Part shown: positions 51,615-60,835 of the stretch, in pieces | Layout: the number at the start of each line of letters is the position of its first letter | Numbering within the stretch: the stretch's first letter is position 1 | Assembly (NCBI GenBank): GCA_026707405.1 | Contig: JAPOWW010000002.1 | Span: 97,905 to 161,904, forward strand | DNA: 64,000 nucleotides | Reading direction: 5' to 3' | DNA from: Chloroflexota bacterium | Lineage (GTDB): Bacteria > Chloroflexota > UBA11872 > VXNJ01 | Notes under the pieces: model-generated | Told to the model about the DNA's origin: nothing | Database searches by the model: none | Seen by the model: only the letters and a program-made list of their open reading frames with translations | Position numbers and translations under genes: made by a program

Positions 51615-52607
51615 TTGTACACCGAACTCGGGACCGCAACGCTCAAGTCGGGCGAAATTGCGACCATCGCGCGCGTCCAGGGTCCCGACGCTTACTGGGG
51701 CGAGCTGATCGAGCCGTTTCTCGGACACAAGGACCGGGCGACACGGTGGCAAATCCGGGAAACCATTATCGAAGACCCGGGTCTGCTGGAATCGTATTAC
51801 TACATAGCCCATCTCGATGACGAAGTGATATCTAACGTAGCGACGTGGGAATACCGTGGTTCCGGGATATTAGGTCATGTCTACACGGCTCCGGAGCACC
51901 GCCGCAAGGGGGCCGCCAAAGCGGTTATGGAGCTGCAGATGCAGGACTTTCAGGAGCGTGACGGGAACGCTCTCTTCCTCGGAACGGGGTACGACACAGT
52001 TCCCTATCACATCTACAAAGGCTTCGGTTTCGATTCGGTAACCCTCGGTTCGGGCTTCATGCACTATTACGCAAGCTCGGAGAGCGTCTTTGAGCAGGAC
52101 TACTTCGCACCGGGCGCGACCACGGTCAGAGACATTGACTGGCACGACTGGGTGGGGCTTATGGCGCTCTTCGCCTGCTCCCGAGGCTCCTGGCTTCGAA
52201 TGTTCGCGAGCGGCAACATAGGCCGCGGCAGCTTTGAAGGCGAGTTCATCGCTTTCTACCGTGAAATCAAGGAGTTCCGAATCTCCTTGGGCCGTGTGTT
52301 GCAGGTGTCCGGCAGCAAGTCCGTGGTGGGTGTGGTCAGGCTGAGCCCCGATCCAAGATTCGACGACGCGGTACACACCCTCGACGTCCATGTCCATCCC
52401 GTATTCGAAGGTGACATGGCAAAGCTCATCGACTCGGTGGATTTGCCGGCGTCGACCAAAGTTCAAGCCTACGTGGGATCGGACGATCCGACTAAGCTTG
52501 AAGCCCTCAAGGACGCCGGTTTTGCCGTCGAGGCGGTATTCCGAAACCAGCTCCACAAGGGAACCGAGAGCATCGACGTTACAGTTCTCGCGAGGTACGG
52601 CGACTAA
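51615..52607 (+). CDS. Double-domain GNAT acetyltransferase
   Basis: A 330-residue protein with an N-terminal GNAT domain carrying the acetyl-CoA motif HVYTAPEHRRKGAAKAVM (about 88-105) and a GYDTVPYHIYKGFGF segment, followed by a second, more diverged GNAT-like half (from about 180, including VVRLSPDPRFDDAVHTLDVHV). Acceptor unknown. Start TTG at 51615 with GGAGG about 10 bases upstream; there is no suitable ATG. Follows the nitrilase gene closely. Confidence 0.78.
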   Translation: MYTELGTATLKSGEIATIARVQGPDAYWGELIEPFLGHKDRATRWQIRETIIEDPGLLESYYYIAHLDDEVISNVATWEYRGSGILGHVYTAPEHRRKGAAKAVMELQMQDFQERDGNALFLGTGYDTVPYHIYKGFGFDSVTLGSGFMHYYASSESVFEQDYFAPGATTVRDIDWHDWVGLMALFACSRGSWLRMFASGNIGRGSFEGEFIAFYREIKEFRISLGRVLQVSGSKSVVGVVRLSPDPRFDDAVHTLDVHVHPVFEGDMAKLIDSVDLPASTKVQAYVGSDDPTKLEALKDAGFAVEAVFRNQLHKGTESIDVTVLARYGD

Positions 52608-52683
52608 CGGATGTTCTCTGACAGGTTCGATTAGCAGCCAAACCTGAAGTGATCAACCAAACCGGCCAAGCGCTATCGAGTCA

Positions 52684-53646
52684 ATGATCGTGTTCACGAC
52701 TTGGTGGAACGATCTGGCCCTGAACGCTGCGGTCTTCCTGCTGGCGATAGTGCTGGACCGTCTGCTGCCGGAACCGCCGAACAAAATCCACCCCGTCGTG
52801 TGGATGGGGCATGCAATCGCCGCTCTGCAGCGCATCGCGCCGCAGCGTCCGGCGGCCGCGTTCCTTTTCGGTGGTGCCGTCGTCGTGGTGGTCGCGGGCG
52901 GGACCGGCGTTCTGGCTTGGCTGCTGGTAACCGCTCTGATGTCGGCGGGGCCACTTGCCTACGCGGTAGGCGCTGCGATCATGCTGCGCACCTCCTTCAC
53001 GGTCAGGGGACTCTTGTCCGCGGCGGACCAAACCCGGCGGGCGCTCGCCGAAGACAGGTTGAATGATGCGAGGGCAAGCTTGAGGAGCCTGGTCAGCCGC
53101 GATCCTACTTCCCTAATGCCCTCTCTAGTCGCCGCATCCGCGGTTGAGTCACTGGCTGAGAACACTACCGATAGCTACGTCGGCCCTTGGCTGGCGTTTG
53201 CGGTGTTCGGCGTGCCGGGCGCTATTGCCTACAGGGCGATAAACACGCTCGACAGCATGCTCGGCTATCGCGGAGCATACGAATACTTGGGCAAGGTCCC
53301 CGCCCGACTGGACGACGTTGTAAACCTGGTTCCAGCGAGAATCAGCGCTTTGCTGATTCTTGCCGCCGGTGCGCTGGGTCGTCTTTCGGTTCGGCGCGGA
53401 TGGCGCGTTATGTTGCGAGATCGCGGCCGGACCGCAAGCCCCAATGCCGGATTGACCATGAGCGCTATGGCCGGGCTGCTGGGCATACAGTTGGAAAAGC
53501 CGGGGCACTATCGCCTGGGGGAAGGCTTGCGAAAGCCGGTCTCGGGCGACATCGGCCGGGCTATGCGCATCGTCCAGCGAACTGCTCTACTCTCCGCGGT
53601 TGCGACCGTGGGACTGCTTTACTTACGCCACGTGATCGCGGGTTGA
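52684..53646 (+). CDS. cobD: Adenosylcobinamide-phosphate synthase (CobD/CbiB)
   Basis: Membrane enzyme of 320 residues that joins (R)-1-aminopropan-2-ol phosphate to adenosylcobyric acid. Typical features: LDRLLPEPPNKIHPVVWMGHAI near the N-terminus, SRDPTSLMPSLVAASAVESLAENTTDSYVGP, the FGVPGAIAYRAINTLDSMLGY block and PNAGLTMSAMAGLLGIQLEKPGHY. Four to five hydrophobic helices. First gene of the rightward B12 operon; ten bases separate it from cobC. Only 76 bases precede it, too little for a full cobalamin riboswitch. Confidence 0.94.
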   Translation: MIVFTTWWNDLALNAAVFLLAIVLDRLLPEPPNKIHPVVWMGHAIAALQRIAPQRPAAAFLFGGAVVVVVAGGTGVLAWLLVTALMSAGPLAYAVGAAIMLRTSFTVRGLLSAADQTRRALAEDRLNDARASLRSLVSRDPTSLMPSLVAASAVESLAENTTDSYVGPWLAFAVFGVPGAIAYRAINTLDSMLGYRGAYEYLGKVPARLDDVVNLVPARISALLILAAGALGRLSVRRGWRVMLRDRGRTASPNAGLTMSAMAGLLGIQLEKPGHYRLGEGLRKPVSGDIGRAMRIVQRTALLSAVATVGLLYLRHVIAG

Positions 53647-53656
53647 TGGAAGATAG

Positions 53657-54721
53657 GTGCGTCAGGTGACCACGGTACATGGGGGGTTGGACCCGGCAGA
53701 GCTACGCTCGCTGGGAATTCAACCCGATCAAGTCCTGGACTTTAGCGCCAACATCAACCCTCTGGGAGCGTCGCGGCGAGTCATGCGGGCCGCCGCCGAG
53801 GCGGATCTATCCGCCTACCCCGACCGCAATAGCCTTGGCCTGCGAGAGGCGCTCGCGGCGCGGCTGAACATCGCGATCGACAAGCTGATGATCGGAAACG
53901 GCTCCACGGAGCTCATCCACCTGGTGGCGCGCGCCTGTCTACGGCCCGGAGAGAAGTGCCTGATATTTGCGCCGACATTTGGAGAATATCAAGCCGCCGC
54001 CGCTATAGCTGGAGCTGACGTACATACCCTCCGGGCCAGTGGGGCTCGCGGTTTCCGTTGGCCTGTCGACGCGGCGGTCAGGATAATCAGAGAGATGCGA
54101 CCCGGCGTGGTCTTTCTCTGCAATCCGAACAATCCTACCGGCGTCTATTTTGAGCGGGACACCGTAGAGCAACTCAACACGGCCGTTGGCGAAAGTGGTC
54201 TACTGGTGCTCGATAACGCATACGCTGAGCTTTCCAAATGCCGGTGGGACTCTCTCCCGCTCCTGGGTACTGGGAATTTCCTGATTCTGAATTCCATGAC
54301 CAAGGATCACGCGCTTGCGGGTATAAGACTGGGTTATATGGTCGCCGAGCCGAGCGTTGTCGCGGCGGTACGGCGCCTGCAGCCGGCCTGGAGCGTCAAC
54401 GCCGTCGCTCAAGCCGTCGGAATCGCGGCCCTGGAAGATGAGGCGCACGTCGCCCGCGCTAGAGAGGTCATACTGGATGCCAAGGCGTATCTATATCGTG
54501 AGCTGGAAAAGCTGCGGGTTCCGGTCGCCCATTCGGCCACCAACTTCATCCTGGCGCGCGTAGGCGATGCGGCAAGTGTGCGGAGCGCCCTTCTGCGCCG
54601 GCGCATGGCAGTCAGGGATTGCACGTCGTTTGGCCTGCCCGAACATATCCGAATTGCAGCCAGGCGGCCGCAGGAGTGCGCTCGTCTCATAGAGGCGCTC
54701 CGGGACGTACTGCACAGATGA
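53657..54721 (+). CDS. cobC: L-threonine-O-3-phosphate decarboxylase (CobC/CobD-type)
   Basis: PLP enzyme of 354 residues related to histidinol-phosphate aminotransferase that makes (R)-1-aminopropan-2-ol phosphate for the B12 side chain. FSANINPLG at the N-terminus and the PLP lysine K216 (NSMTKDHALAGIRLGYM) are characteristic, as is FLCNPNNPTGVY. Start GTG at 53657; a second GTG three codons on is possible. The stop codon overlaps the cobQ start (ATGA). Named cobD in Salmonella usage; the adjacent pduX gene supplies its L-threonine phosphate substrate. Confidence 0.91.
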   Translation: MRQVTTVHGGLDPAELRSLGIQPDQVLDFSANINPLGASRRVMRAAAEADLSAYPDRNSLGLREALAARLNIAIDKLMIGNGSTELIHLVARACLRPGEKCLIFAPTFGEYQAAAAIAGADVHTLRASGARGFRWPVDAAVRIIREMRPGVVFLCNPNNPTGVYFERDTVEQLNTAVGESGLLVLDNAYAELSKCRWDSLPLLGTGNFLILNSMTKDHALAGIRLGYMVAEPSVVAAVRRLQPAWSVNAVAQAVGIAALEDEAHVARAREVILDAKAYLYRELEKLRVPVAHSATNFILARVGDAASVRSALLRRRMAVRDCTSFGLPEHIRIAARRPQECARLIEALRDVLHR

Positions 54722-56244
54722 GTGGTAGCGGACTAGCGAGAGTCATCATGGTTCAGGGAACTTCATCCCATGCGGGCAAGTCAGTCCTGGCCACCGCGCT
54801 CTGCCGCATATTCGCTCAAGATGGTCTCCAAGTCGCTCCGTTCAAAGCGCAGAACATGTCCCTGAATTCCTATGCCACGCCCGACGGCGGCGAGATCGGC
54901 CGTTCTCAAGCCGTGCAAGCTGCCGCGGCCATGGTGGCTCCGAAGGTGGAGATGAACCCTATCCTGCTCAAACCGGAAGGCGAGAGTCGCTCTCAGATTG
55001 TCGTGATGGGACGTCCCCAGGCTGTTGCCTCCGCCCGCGAGTACTATGAGTTGAAATCGACGATTTGGGAAACGGCGGCCTCCGCTCTCGACCGTTTGCG
55101 CACGGACTACGACGTGGTCGTGATGGAGGGGGCCGGCAGCCCGGCGGAGATCAACCTCAAGCAACACGACATCGTCAATATGCGAGTCGCTCGCTACGCC
55201 GATGCTCCGGTCCTGCTGGTAGCCGACATCGACCGCGGCGGTGTCTTCGCCCAGCTCGTTGGAACCATGGTCCTGTTGGAGCCGGAGGAGAGGGCCTTGG
55301 TCAAGGGGCATGTCATAAACAAATTTCGCGGCGATCCGTCGTTGCTGACACCGGGACTTGATTTCTTGCACGAGCGCACCGGTGTGCCGGTCGCAGGGGT
55401 TCTGCCGTATTTCTTCGACATCCATATCCCGGAGGAGGATTCCCTAGGCTTGGCAGACGGACTCACGAGCGACTTGGAAACGGCGGTCGACGTAGCGGTG
55501 ATGCGACTGCCGCATATCGCCAATTTCGACGACTTCGATCCTTTGCGCCATGAGCAGGCCGTGGGCGTGCGCTACGTCGAGCGGGCGGAGGAGTTTGGCC
55601 ACCCCGACCTTGTCGTCATCCCTGGCAGCAAGACAACTGTTTCCGATCTTGACTGGCTGCGCGCGCAGGGTCTGGCCGGGCGTATCGTCGACGCGCGCCG
55701 GAGCGGGACTCCGGTCGTCGGCATTTGCGCCGGCTATCAGATGCTCGGCGTCGAGCTACTGGACCCTCACAGCGTAGAGTCGCCCAGGGCCACGACTCCC
55801 GGCTTGGGACTCTTGCAGGCATCCACCACCTTCTCAAGGGAAAAGGCAACTCACCAGGCCGCGGGACGCGTAATCGAGGGGCGCGGCCTCCTTGGCGGTT
55901 GCAAGGGAGCGGAGATTTCCGCATACGAGATTCATATGGGCGTCACGTCCAATCGAGGCATGTCTGCCCCATTCCTCTTGGACTCGCTATCCGGTCGGCG
56001 AGTCGGCCTGTCCGACGGTGCTCTGGATGACGAGGGCCTCACCTTGGGTACGTACTTGCACGGACTCTTCCACAACCGCGCCGTGCGCCGCTCGATATTG
56101 GAGTACGCCGCGAAACGCAGGGGAGCGAGTCTTCCGCCCGGCGGTGAGGAAATCGACTCGAACGCCGAGTACGACAAGCTGGCGACGCTGGTCCGAAAGC
56201 ACCTCGATATGGAGCTGGTCTACCGCGTGACAGGATTGAACTAG
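54718..56244 (+). CDS. cobQ: Cobyric acid synthase (CobQ/CbiP)
   Basis: Glutamine- and ATP-dependent amidase of 508 residues acting on adenosylcobyrinate a,c-diamide at b, d, e and g. The N-terminal synthetase domain has VQGTSSHAGKSVLATALCR (12-30) and FKAQNMSLNSYATPDGGEIGRSQA; the C-terminal glutaminase domain has nucleophile C337 (VGICAGYQMLG) and H448 (YLHGLFHN). The longer frame from 54619 is rejected because ATG at 54718 forms an ATGA overlap with cobC. Confidence 0.96.
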   Translation: MSGSGLARVIMVQGTSSHAGKSVLATALCRIFAQDGLQVAPFKAQNMSLNSYATPDGGEIGRSQAVQAAAAMVAPKVEMNPILLKPEGESRSQIVVMGRPQAVASAREYYELKSTIWETAASALDRLRTDYDVVVMEGAGSPAEINLKQHDIVNMRVARYADAPVLLVADIDRGGVFAQLVGTMVLLEPEERALVKGHVINKFRGDPSLLTPGLDFLHERTGVPVAGVLPYFFDIHIPEEDSLGLADGLTSDLETAVDVAVMRLPHIANFDDFDPLRHEQAVGVRYVERAEEFGHPDLVVIPGSKTTVSDLDWLRAQGLAGRIVDARRSGTPVVGICAGYQMLGVELLDPHSVESPRATTPGLGLLQASTTFSREKATHQAAGRVIEGRGLLGGCKGAEISAYEIHMGVTSNRGMSAPFLLDSLSGRRVGLSDGALDDEGLTLGTYLHGLFHNRAVRRSILEYAAKRRGASLPPGGEEIDSNAEYDKLATLVRKHLDMELVYRVTGLN

Positions 56245-56259
56245 CGGGCGCGCATAAAG

Positions 56260-57171
56260 ATGCGGCGACTGACAGATTGCAACCCGGAACGTGGCGTCGC
56301 ATCGGTTCCCGGTACCTGTGGCGAGCTGGCCCAGGGCATGTTGGATGGCACGCTGGTGATGGTCACCTGTCCCATCGATCTCTTCGCTACGGCGACAGTG
56401 GAGCTATCGGAGGGCGCCGGACGGGTGCGCGGTCCGGCAGGTTCGCCGAAGGCTGCCCGTGCCGTCGAACTGTCGCTGGCGCGCCTGGGGCGAAACAACG
56501 AGGAAGCGCGACTACACCTGGAAAGCCCTCTCCCGCGAGGAAAGGGTATGGCCAGCAGCACCGCCGATATCGTGGCAGCCGTTGGAGCTACAGCTGCCGC
56601 GTTGAACACGGAGACCACGGTGAGGCAGCAGGCAGACCTGGCGCTCGCTATCGAACCGAGCGACGGTGTTATGCTGCCCGGCATCGCGCTATTCGATCAC
56701 AGATACGGCCGGATCGCCCAGTCGCTCGGCAATCCGCCAGGAATGAGGGTCCTCGTGCTGGAGTTTGCCGATGCCCTCGATACCGAGGCGTTCAACGCAG
56801 TCGACCGAAAGGCTGAACTCCACCGAAGGGAAGCGCACTTCCGTGAAGCACTCGATCTCATCACCGTTGGACTCAAGAACGGAGACGACGAGATGATCGG
56901 TCGGGGAGCGACGCACAATGCGCTGGCATATCAGGAAGTGCTCCCGAAGCCCCAGTTGCCGGACGTTCTCGCCTTGGGGCGGGCTGCTGGCGCCGTGGGT
57001 GTCAACGTTGCTCACAGCGGGACCGTATTGGGACTGCTCTTCCCCGAAGATTTCGAGCGAGCGGATTGGGCTGCCGAGGAGGCTTGGAAGCGATTATCGA
57101 ATCTGACAGCCGTACACAATCGCCGGCTTATCGGCGGCGGTATCGTTCGGCATCATCAACGAGAAACCTGA
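56260..57171 (+). CDS. pduX: L-threonine kinase PduX (GHMP family)
   Basis: GHMP-fold kinase of 303 residues that phosphorylates free L-threonine for aminopropanol synthesis. The N-terminal VPGTCGELAQGMLDGTLVMVTCPIDLFA motif and the ATP loop SPLPRGKGMASSTADIVAA (89-107) match PduX, and the late SGTVLGLLF segment completes the GHMP signature. It lies 15 bases after cobQ and is the last gene of the rightward operon, meeting cobU tail to tail with a gap of about 10 bases and no visible terminator. Confidence 0.9.
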   Translation: MRRLTDCNPERGVASVPGTCGELAQGMLDGTLVMVTCPIDLFATATVELSEGAGRVRGPAGSPKAARAVELSLARLGRNNEEARLHLESPLPRGKGMASSTADIVAAVGATAAALNTETTVRQQADLALAIEPSDGVMLPGIALFDHRYGRIAQSLGNPPGMRVLVLEFADALDTEAFNAVDRKAELHRREAHFREALDLITVGLKNGDDEMIGRGATHNALAYQEVLPKPQLPDVLALGRAAGAVGVNVAHSGTVLGLLFPEDFERADWAAEEAWKRLSNLTAVHNRRLIGGGIVRHHQRET

Positions 57172-57181
57172 GAGTGACCTG

Positions 57182-57766
57182 TTACGAAACGTCTAGACCA
57201 CGGCCGCCGGTCTTCAACTTCAACGGCAACCCCGCGGCCATGAAGTACACGTCGTCCGCCTTGGCGGCGATGATCTGATTGACACGTCCGAGTTCGTCGG
57301 CGTAGACGCGGCCCAGCCGGGTCGCCGGTACTACGCCTAGACCCACCTCATTGCTGACGACGATCCAGGAGGCATTACCCTCGCGGTAGAGACCCAGCAG
57401 CGTTCGGGCTTCCGAGGCTATATCAATACACGCCGTCCCCGGCGACTCGGTGCTCAGCATCAGGTTGCTTGTCCAGAGCGTCAGGCAGTCAAGCAATACA
57501 GTGTCATAGTGACGCATCCGCGACTTTACTGCCGACACGAGATCGACAGGCTCTTCGAGCGTATCCCAGTCGGCGGGCCGCCCCTTTCGGTGAGCCTGGA
57601 TGCGCGCCTCCATCTCCCGGTCGCCCGCTTCGGCGGTGGCTACGAAGAGCACCTGTCGGCCGCTCTCCGCAAGCGCCTGAGCGTAGCTGCTCTTGCCTGC
57701 CCGGACCCCGCCCAAGACAAGTGTCAGCCTCTTCTTCACGGGGTCTGTCTCACAGGACCTCGGCAT
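57182..57766 (-). CDS. cobU: Adenosylcobinamide kinase / adenosylcobinamide-phosphate guanylyltransferase
   Basis: Bifunctional enzyme of about 194 residues that phosphorylates adenosylcobinamide and then activates it with GTP. The P-loop is LVLGGVRAGKSSYAQ (about 16-30), H59 in RIQAHRKGRP is the expected guanylylated residue, and VSNEVGLGVVPATRLGRVYADELGRVNQ is family-typical. The start is uncertain: ATG 57766 overlaps the upstream phosphatase by 17 bases, while GTG 57739 lies just after its stop. Last gene of the leftward B12 operon. Confidence 0.93.
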   Translation of the reverse strand: MPRSCETDPVKKRLTLVLGGVRAGKSSYAQALAESGRQVLFVATAEAGDREMEARIQAHRKGRPADWDTLEEPVDLVSAVKSRMRHYDTVLLDCLTLWTSNLMLSTESPGTACIDIASEARTLLGLYREGNASWIVVSNEVGLGVVPATRLGRVYADELGRVNQIIAAKADDVYFMAAGLPLKLKTGGRGLDVS

Positions 57767-58373
57767 CCAGGTGACTCGTGTCGTTCCAAACATCGAGAAC
57801 TCGGCCACCCGGGTGGTTGCTGACTATGGAGAGACTGCCGCAGTCGACCCGCAATCGCCAGAACCCCTCATCCTCCAAATCAAGCAAGCAAATCAGCAGG
57901 GCGCGGATAGTACCACCGTGAGCTACCACCAGCACGTCATCGGCGGCACTATGCCGCCGCACCGCGCTTGAACAGAATGGCCGCACCCGTTTCAGCAATT
58001 GAGTCGTATTCTCGCCTCCGGGAGCGGCGAAGGCGTGGTTACGCATTCTCATCCGCTCCGCATATACCTTGGGATTTCGCGCCTCGGCTTCCTCAAGCGT
58101 CAGCCCCTCCCACTCTCCAAAGGAGAACTCGCGCAGGTCTGAATCGGCTTCAATGGCGACCTGATCATCTGCGACAATGCCCCGCGCGGTTTCCATAGTG
58201 CGTGACAGATCGCTGGCGTAAACAGCCGCAAATCTACGTTCCGCGAGCCTCTTCCCCAGCATCTCGGCCTGCCGCTTGCCGCGCTCGCTGAGCACAACGT
58301 CGATATGCCCTTGAACTCGTCCGATGCGGTTCCACAGAGTCTCCCCGTGCCGCACCAGGTACCAGCTACCCAT
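57750..58373 (-). CDS. Alpha-ribazole phosphatase-like histidine phosphatase
   Basis: Histidine phosphatase of 207 residues with the RHGETLWN active-site motif (H9), a second histidine in LVVAHGGTIRALL, and the acid in SFGEWEGLTLEEAEARNP typical of CobC-type alpha-ribazole phosphatases. In the B12 operon it would remove the 5' phosphate of alpha-ribazole or cobalamin phosphate. The family also contains phosphoglycerate mutase-like enzymes, so the role rests on context; the gene name cobC is avoided here because the decarboxylase also carries it. Confidence 0.87.
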   Translation of the reverse strand: MGSWYLVRHGETLWNRIGRVQGHIDVVLSERGKRQAEMLGKRLAERRFAAVYASDLSRTMETARGIVADDQVAIEADSDLREFSFGEWEGLTLEEAEARNPKVYAERMRMRNHAFAAPGGENTTQLLKRVRPFCSSAVRRHSAADDVLVVAHGGTIRALLICLLDLEDEGFWRLRVDCGSLSIVSNHPGGRVLDVWNDTSHLDAEVL

Positions 58374-58419
58374 TTTCCATCTCTATCCTCCTGGCGCCCC
58401 CTGTATACGTCACTGCTGC

Positions 58420-59181
58420 CTACCAGAACGGTGTCTGGTACATCCCGGTAGAGACGCCGAACAGGACGATCCCCAGCAGTAGTATGACGACTTCAGCCGC
58501 CTCGTTCACGGCGCCATAAGTGTCGCCCGTCATTCCACCGAGCAGCCGCGCGGGCCACCCTCCCAGTCCGCGCGATCCGGCGAGCGCCGCACCGGGCAAG
58601 ATCAATCCGGCGAACCCGAGAAGCAGTCCAGCCGCGGCCGCGGCCGTGGCGAACCCAAACACGACTTGCCACCAGCCTCGCCCGTCCCTAAACGACGTGC
58701 CGAGGCCATGTTCCCTGGCGTACTTGAAGGCGGCCATCGTCGATACCATCCCAAACCGCGACGCGCACGGGAATACCGCCAGCAAGCCGGCGCGTATCTC
58801 GTCGGCGATGCTTGCCATCAGAGTCAATTTCAGCAGCAACAGACTCACCCCGCCGGCCACCGCGAACGCTCCCACGCGAGTGTCCCGCAGGATCTTCAGT
58901 CGCTCGGTTCGGCTATAGCCTCCGAATAGCCCGTCGCAGGTGTCGAGAAATCCGTCCGTGTGCATGGCTCGCGTCATAACTAGCAATGCCGCCACCAGCA
59001 GCGCGCCGACGACGATAGGCGGCAAGGCCAGTCGCGCGACAAAGTCCAGTCCCGCGAGCACACCTCCCAGCGCAAGGCCCACCAACGGGAAATAGGCCCG
59101 AGCCGGACCCATCCGCACAGCACCTGCGGGCGCGATCGGCAGCACCGTCAAGAAACCGATCGCCAGCCGCAGGCTCCTCAA
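58420..59181 (-). CDS. cobS: Adenosylcobinamide-GDP ribazoletransferase (cobalamin synthase)
   Basis: Polytopic membrane enzyme of 253 residues that condenses adenosylcobinamide-GDP with alpha-ribazole (phosphate). The Asp-rich catalytic loop is MHTDGFLDTCDGLFGG, and ARLLGGMTGDTYGAVNEAAEV near the C-terminus is a second family motif. Seven or so hydrophobic helices. The frame is open up to 59259, but TTG at 59181 forms a TTGA overlap with the cobT stop and has GGAG five bases upstream, so it is preferred and restores the normal length. Confidence 0.92.
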   Translation of the reverse strand: MRSLRLAIGFLTVLPIAPAGAVRMGPARAYFPLVGLALGGVLAGLDFVARLALPPIVVGALLVAALLVMTRAMHTDGFLDTCDGLFGGYSRTERLKILRDTRVGAFAVAGGVSLLLLKLTLMASIADEIRAGLLAVFPCASRFGMVSTMAAFKYAREHGLGTSFRDGRGWWQVVFGFATAAAAAGLLLGFAGLILPGAALAGSRGLGGWPARLLGGMTGDTYGAVNEAAEVVILLLGIVLFGVSTGMYQTPFW

Positions 59182-60266
59182 CTTGTCTCCGTTGTCCCGT
59201 CGCCGGGTTCGCGGTCGGAAACTCCAGCCTCCGTGAAGGTTGCCATGTCGGTTAGACAAGCCGCGGCGGCCTCAACCAGGCCCATGGCAAGCACCGCGCC
59301 CGTACCCTCCCCCAGTCTCATGTCGAGATTCAGTAGAGGCCGCAATCCCAAGTGCGACAGTACGATTCGATGTCCTTTCTCGGCCGATAGGTGGGCTGCG
59401 ACAAGATAATCCCTGACAATTGGGCACAGGCTGCACGCGATCAGACCCGCCGCGCCGGAAATGAAGCCGTCGAGCACGACGGCTCGACGGGCGAGCACCC
59501 CTCCCAGCACGACACCGGCCAGCACGCCGATCTCGAATCCGCCGACCTTGGACAGCACATCCAACCCGTCGTTGGGATCGGGCCGGTTAACCTCCAGGGC
59601 GCGTTCGACTATCGCAATCTTGCGCTCCATTTCCCGGTCGTCTCGACCAGTTCCAGGTCCGGTCGTCTCCGCAGGGGGTCTACGAGTCAGGGCCGCGGCA
59701 ATTGCGCTTGACGGCGTCGTGTTGCCGATACCCATGTCGCCGGTGCCTATGATGTCGGCTCCGCCATCAGCAGCCTCAACGGCAAGCTCCACTCCCGCGC
59801 TCACGCAGGCCACGGCCTGCTGACGCGTCATGGCCGGGCCTTGCGTAATGTCGGCAGTGCCGCATCCCGCACGGACGACTCGAAGCTCGGGATGGTAAGG
59901 CAGCGGTTTGGCGATGCCGGCGTCAACGATCATCAGATCGATGCCCATCTTGCGGGCCATAACACTGATTGCCGCCCCGCCAGCCAGGAAGTTCAGCACC
60001 ATCTGCGCGGTAACTTCCTGGGGATAGCCCGTCACGCCCTGGGCGACCACACCGTGATCGCCTGCGGCCACTATTACTGTCTTACCGCGCGGGACCGGCT
60101 GCTCGGTCCCAAAGATGCCGGCCAGCTGGATCGAGAGCTTCTCCAGCCGCCCCAGGCTTCCAGGCGGTTTGGTCAAACGGTTCTGCCGAAGCGTGGCCGC
60201 CTGCTCGTGCCGGGTCGAAGCTGGCCTGATTCGTGCAACTACGTCGTCGAGGCTCGGTTCTAAAAC
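59178..60266 (-). CDS. cobT: Nicotinate-nucleotide:dimethylbenzimidazole phosphoribosyltransferase
   Basis: Makes alpha-ribazole phosphate from a benzimidazole base and nicotinate mononucleotide. Motifs: NRLTKPPGSLGRLEKLSIQLAGI near the start, VVAAGDHGVVAQGVTGYPQEVTAQMV, GTGDMGIGNTTPSSAI, and RLGEGTGAVLAMG with the catalytic glutamate. About 362 residues. The start is odd: between the end of cobO and the conserved core the frame has no ATG, GTG or TTG. The nearest canonical codons are ATG 60530, deep inside cobO, and TTG 60176, which would drop about 30 residues. The coordinate 60266 (a GTT after GGGGATAGA) is an estimate. Confidence 0.9.
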   Translation of the reverse strand, partial: VLEPSLDDVVARIRPASTRHEQAATLRQNRLTKPPGSLGRLEKLSIQLAGIFGTEQPVPRGKTVIVAAGDHGVVAQGVTGYPQEVTAQMVLNFLAGGAAISVMARKMGIDLMIVDAGIAKPLPYHPELRVVRAGCGTADITQGPAMTRQQAVACVSAGVELAVEAADGGADIIGTGDMGIGNTTPSSAIAAALTRRPPAETTGPGTGRDDREMERKIAIVERALEVNRPDPNDGLDVLSKVGGFEIGVLAGVVLGGVLARRAVVLDGFISGAAGLIACSLCPIVRDYLVAAHLSAEKGHRIVLSHLGLRPLLNLDMRLGEGTGAVLAMGLVEAAAACLTDMATFTEAGVSDREPGDGTTETS

Positions 60267-60835
60267 TCTATCCCCTGCTGGGCCCTGATACGTTGCTCTT
60301 GATATGGATGCTTGATCAGCTTCATCTCGGTCACCAGGTCGGCGCAGTCGATCAGTTCCTGAGGGGCGTATCGGCCGGTGATGATGACGTGCAGCGGCTC
60401 GGGCCGCCGTTTCAGCGTGTCGACAACGTCGTCTACGGGGACCCAGCCGTAGTGCATGGAGTAAGTGAACTCGTCCAGGACGATGATGTCCTCCTCCCCT
60501 TTCAGGATCGCCTCCTTGCAACGCTTCCATTGCTCCAAGGCGAGAGCCGTGGTCTGATCCATGTCCTTCGATAGCCACGTGAAGCCGTCACCCAGCGCCT
60601 CGATCGGTATGCCAAGCCGCGCGGCGGCCCGATGCTCCCCGAACTGGGCCGTCGTGTGCTTGATGAATTGGAACATCTTGACCTGAAAGTCTCGCCCCCA
60701 CGCGCGGAAGATGACCCCCAGCGCTGCGGTCGTCTTTCCCTTGCCTTCGCCGGTGTTGATGATGATCAGGCCGCGCCGGACGCGACGCCCCTTGACCACT
60801 CGCTCGGGTTTTTCTCTGGGGTCCCGCCTGCTCAC
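60260..60835 (-). CDS. cobO: Corrinoid adenosyltransferase (CobO/BtuR type)
   Basis: ATP:cob(I)alamin adenosyltransferase of 191 residues. P-loop INTGEGKGKTTAALG (26-40), the MFQFIKH and IIVLDEFTYSMHYGW motifs and the C-terminal MKLIKHPYQEQRIRAQQGIEF are all characteristic. GTG at 60835 forms a GTGA overlap with the end of the ATPase gene btuD. Its 3' end is directly followed by cobT. It attaches the adenosyl group to imported corrinoids before nucleotide-loop assembly. Confidence 0.95.
   Translation of the reverse strand: MSRRDPREKPERVVKGRRVRRGLIIINTGEGKGKTTAALGVIFRAWGRDFQVKMFQFIKHTTAQFGEHRAAARLGIPIEALGDGFTWLSKDMDQTTALALEQWKRCKEAILKGEEDIIVLDEFTYSMHYGWVPVDDVVDTLKRRPEPLHVIITGRYAPQELIDCADLVTEMKLIKHPYQEQRIRAQQGIEF

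Noticed and set aside
52608..52683. Cobalamin riboswitch upstream of cobD
   Set aside because: Only 76 bases separate the genes, too short for the element, and no B12-box-like sequence was seen.
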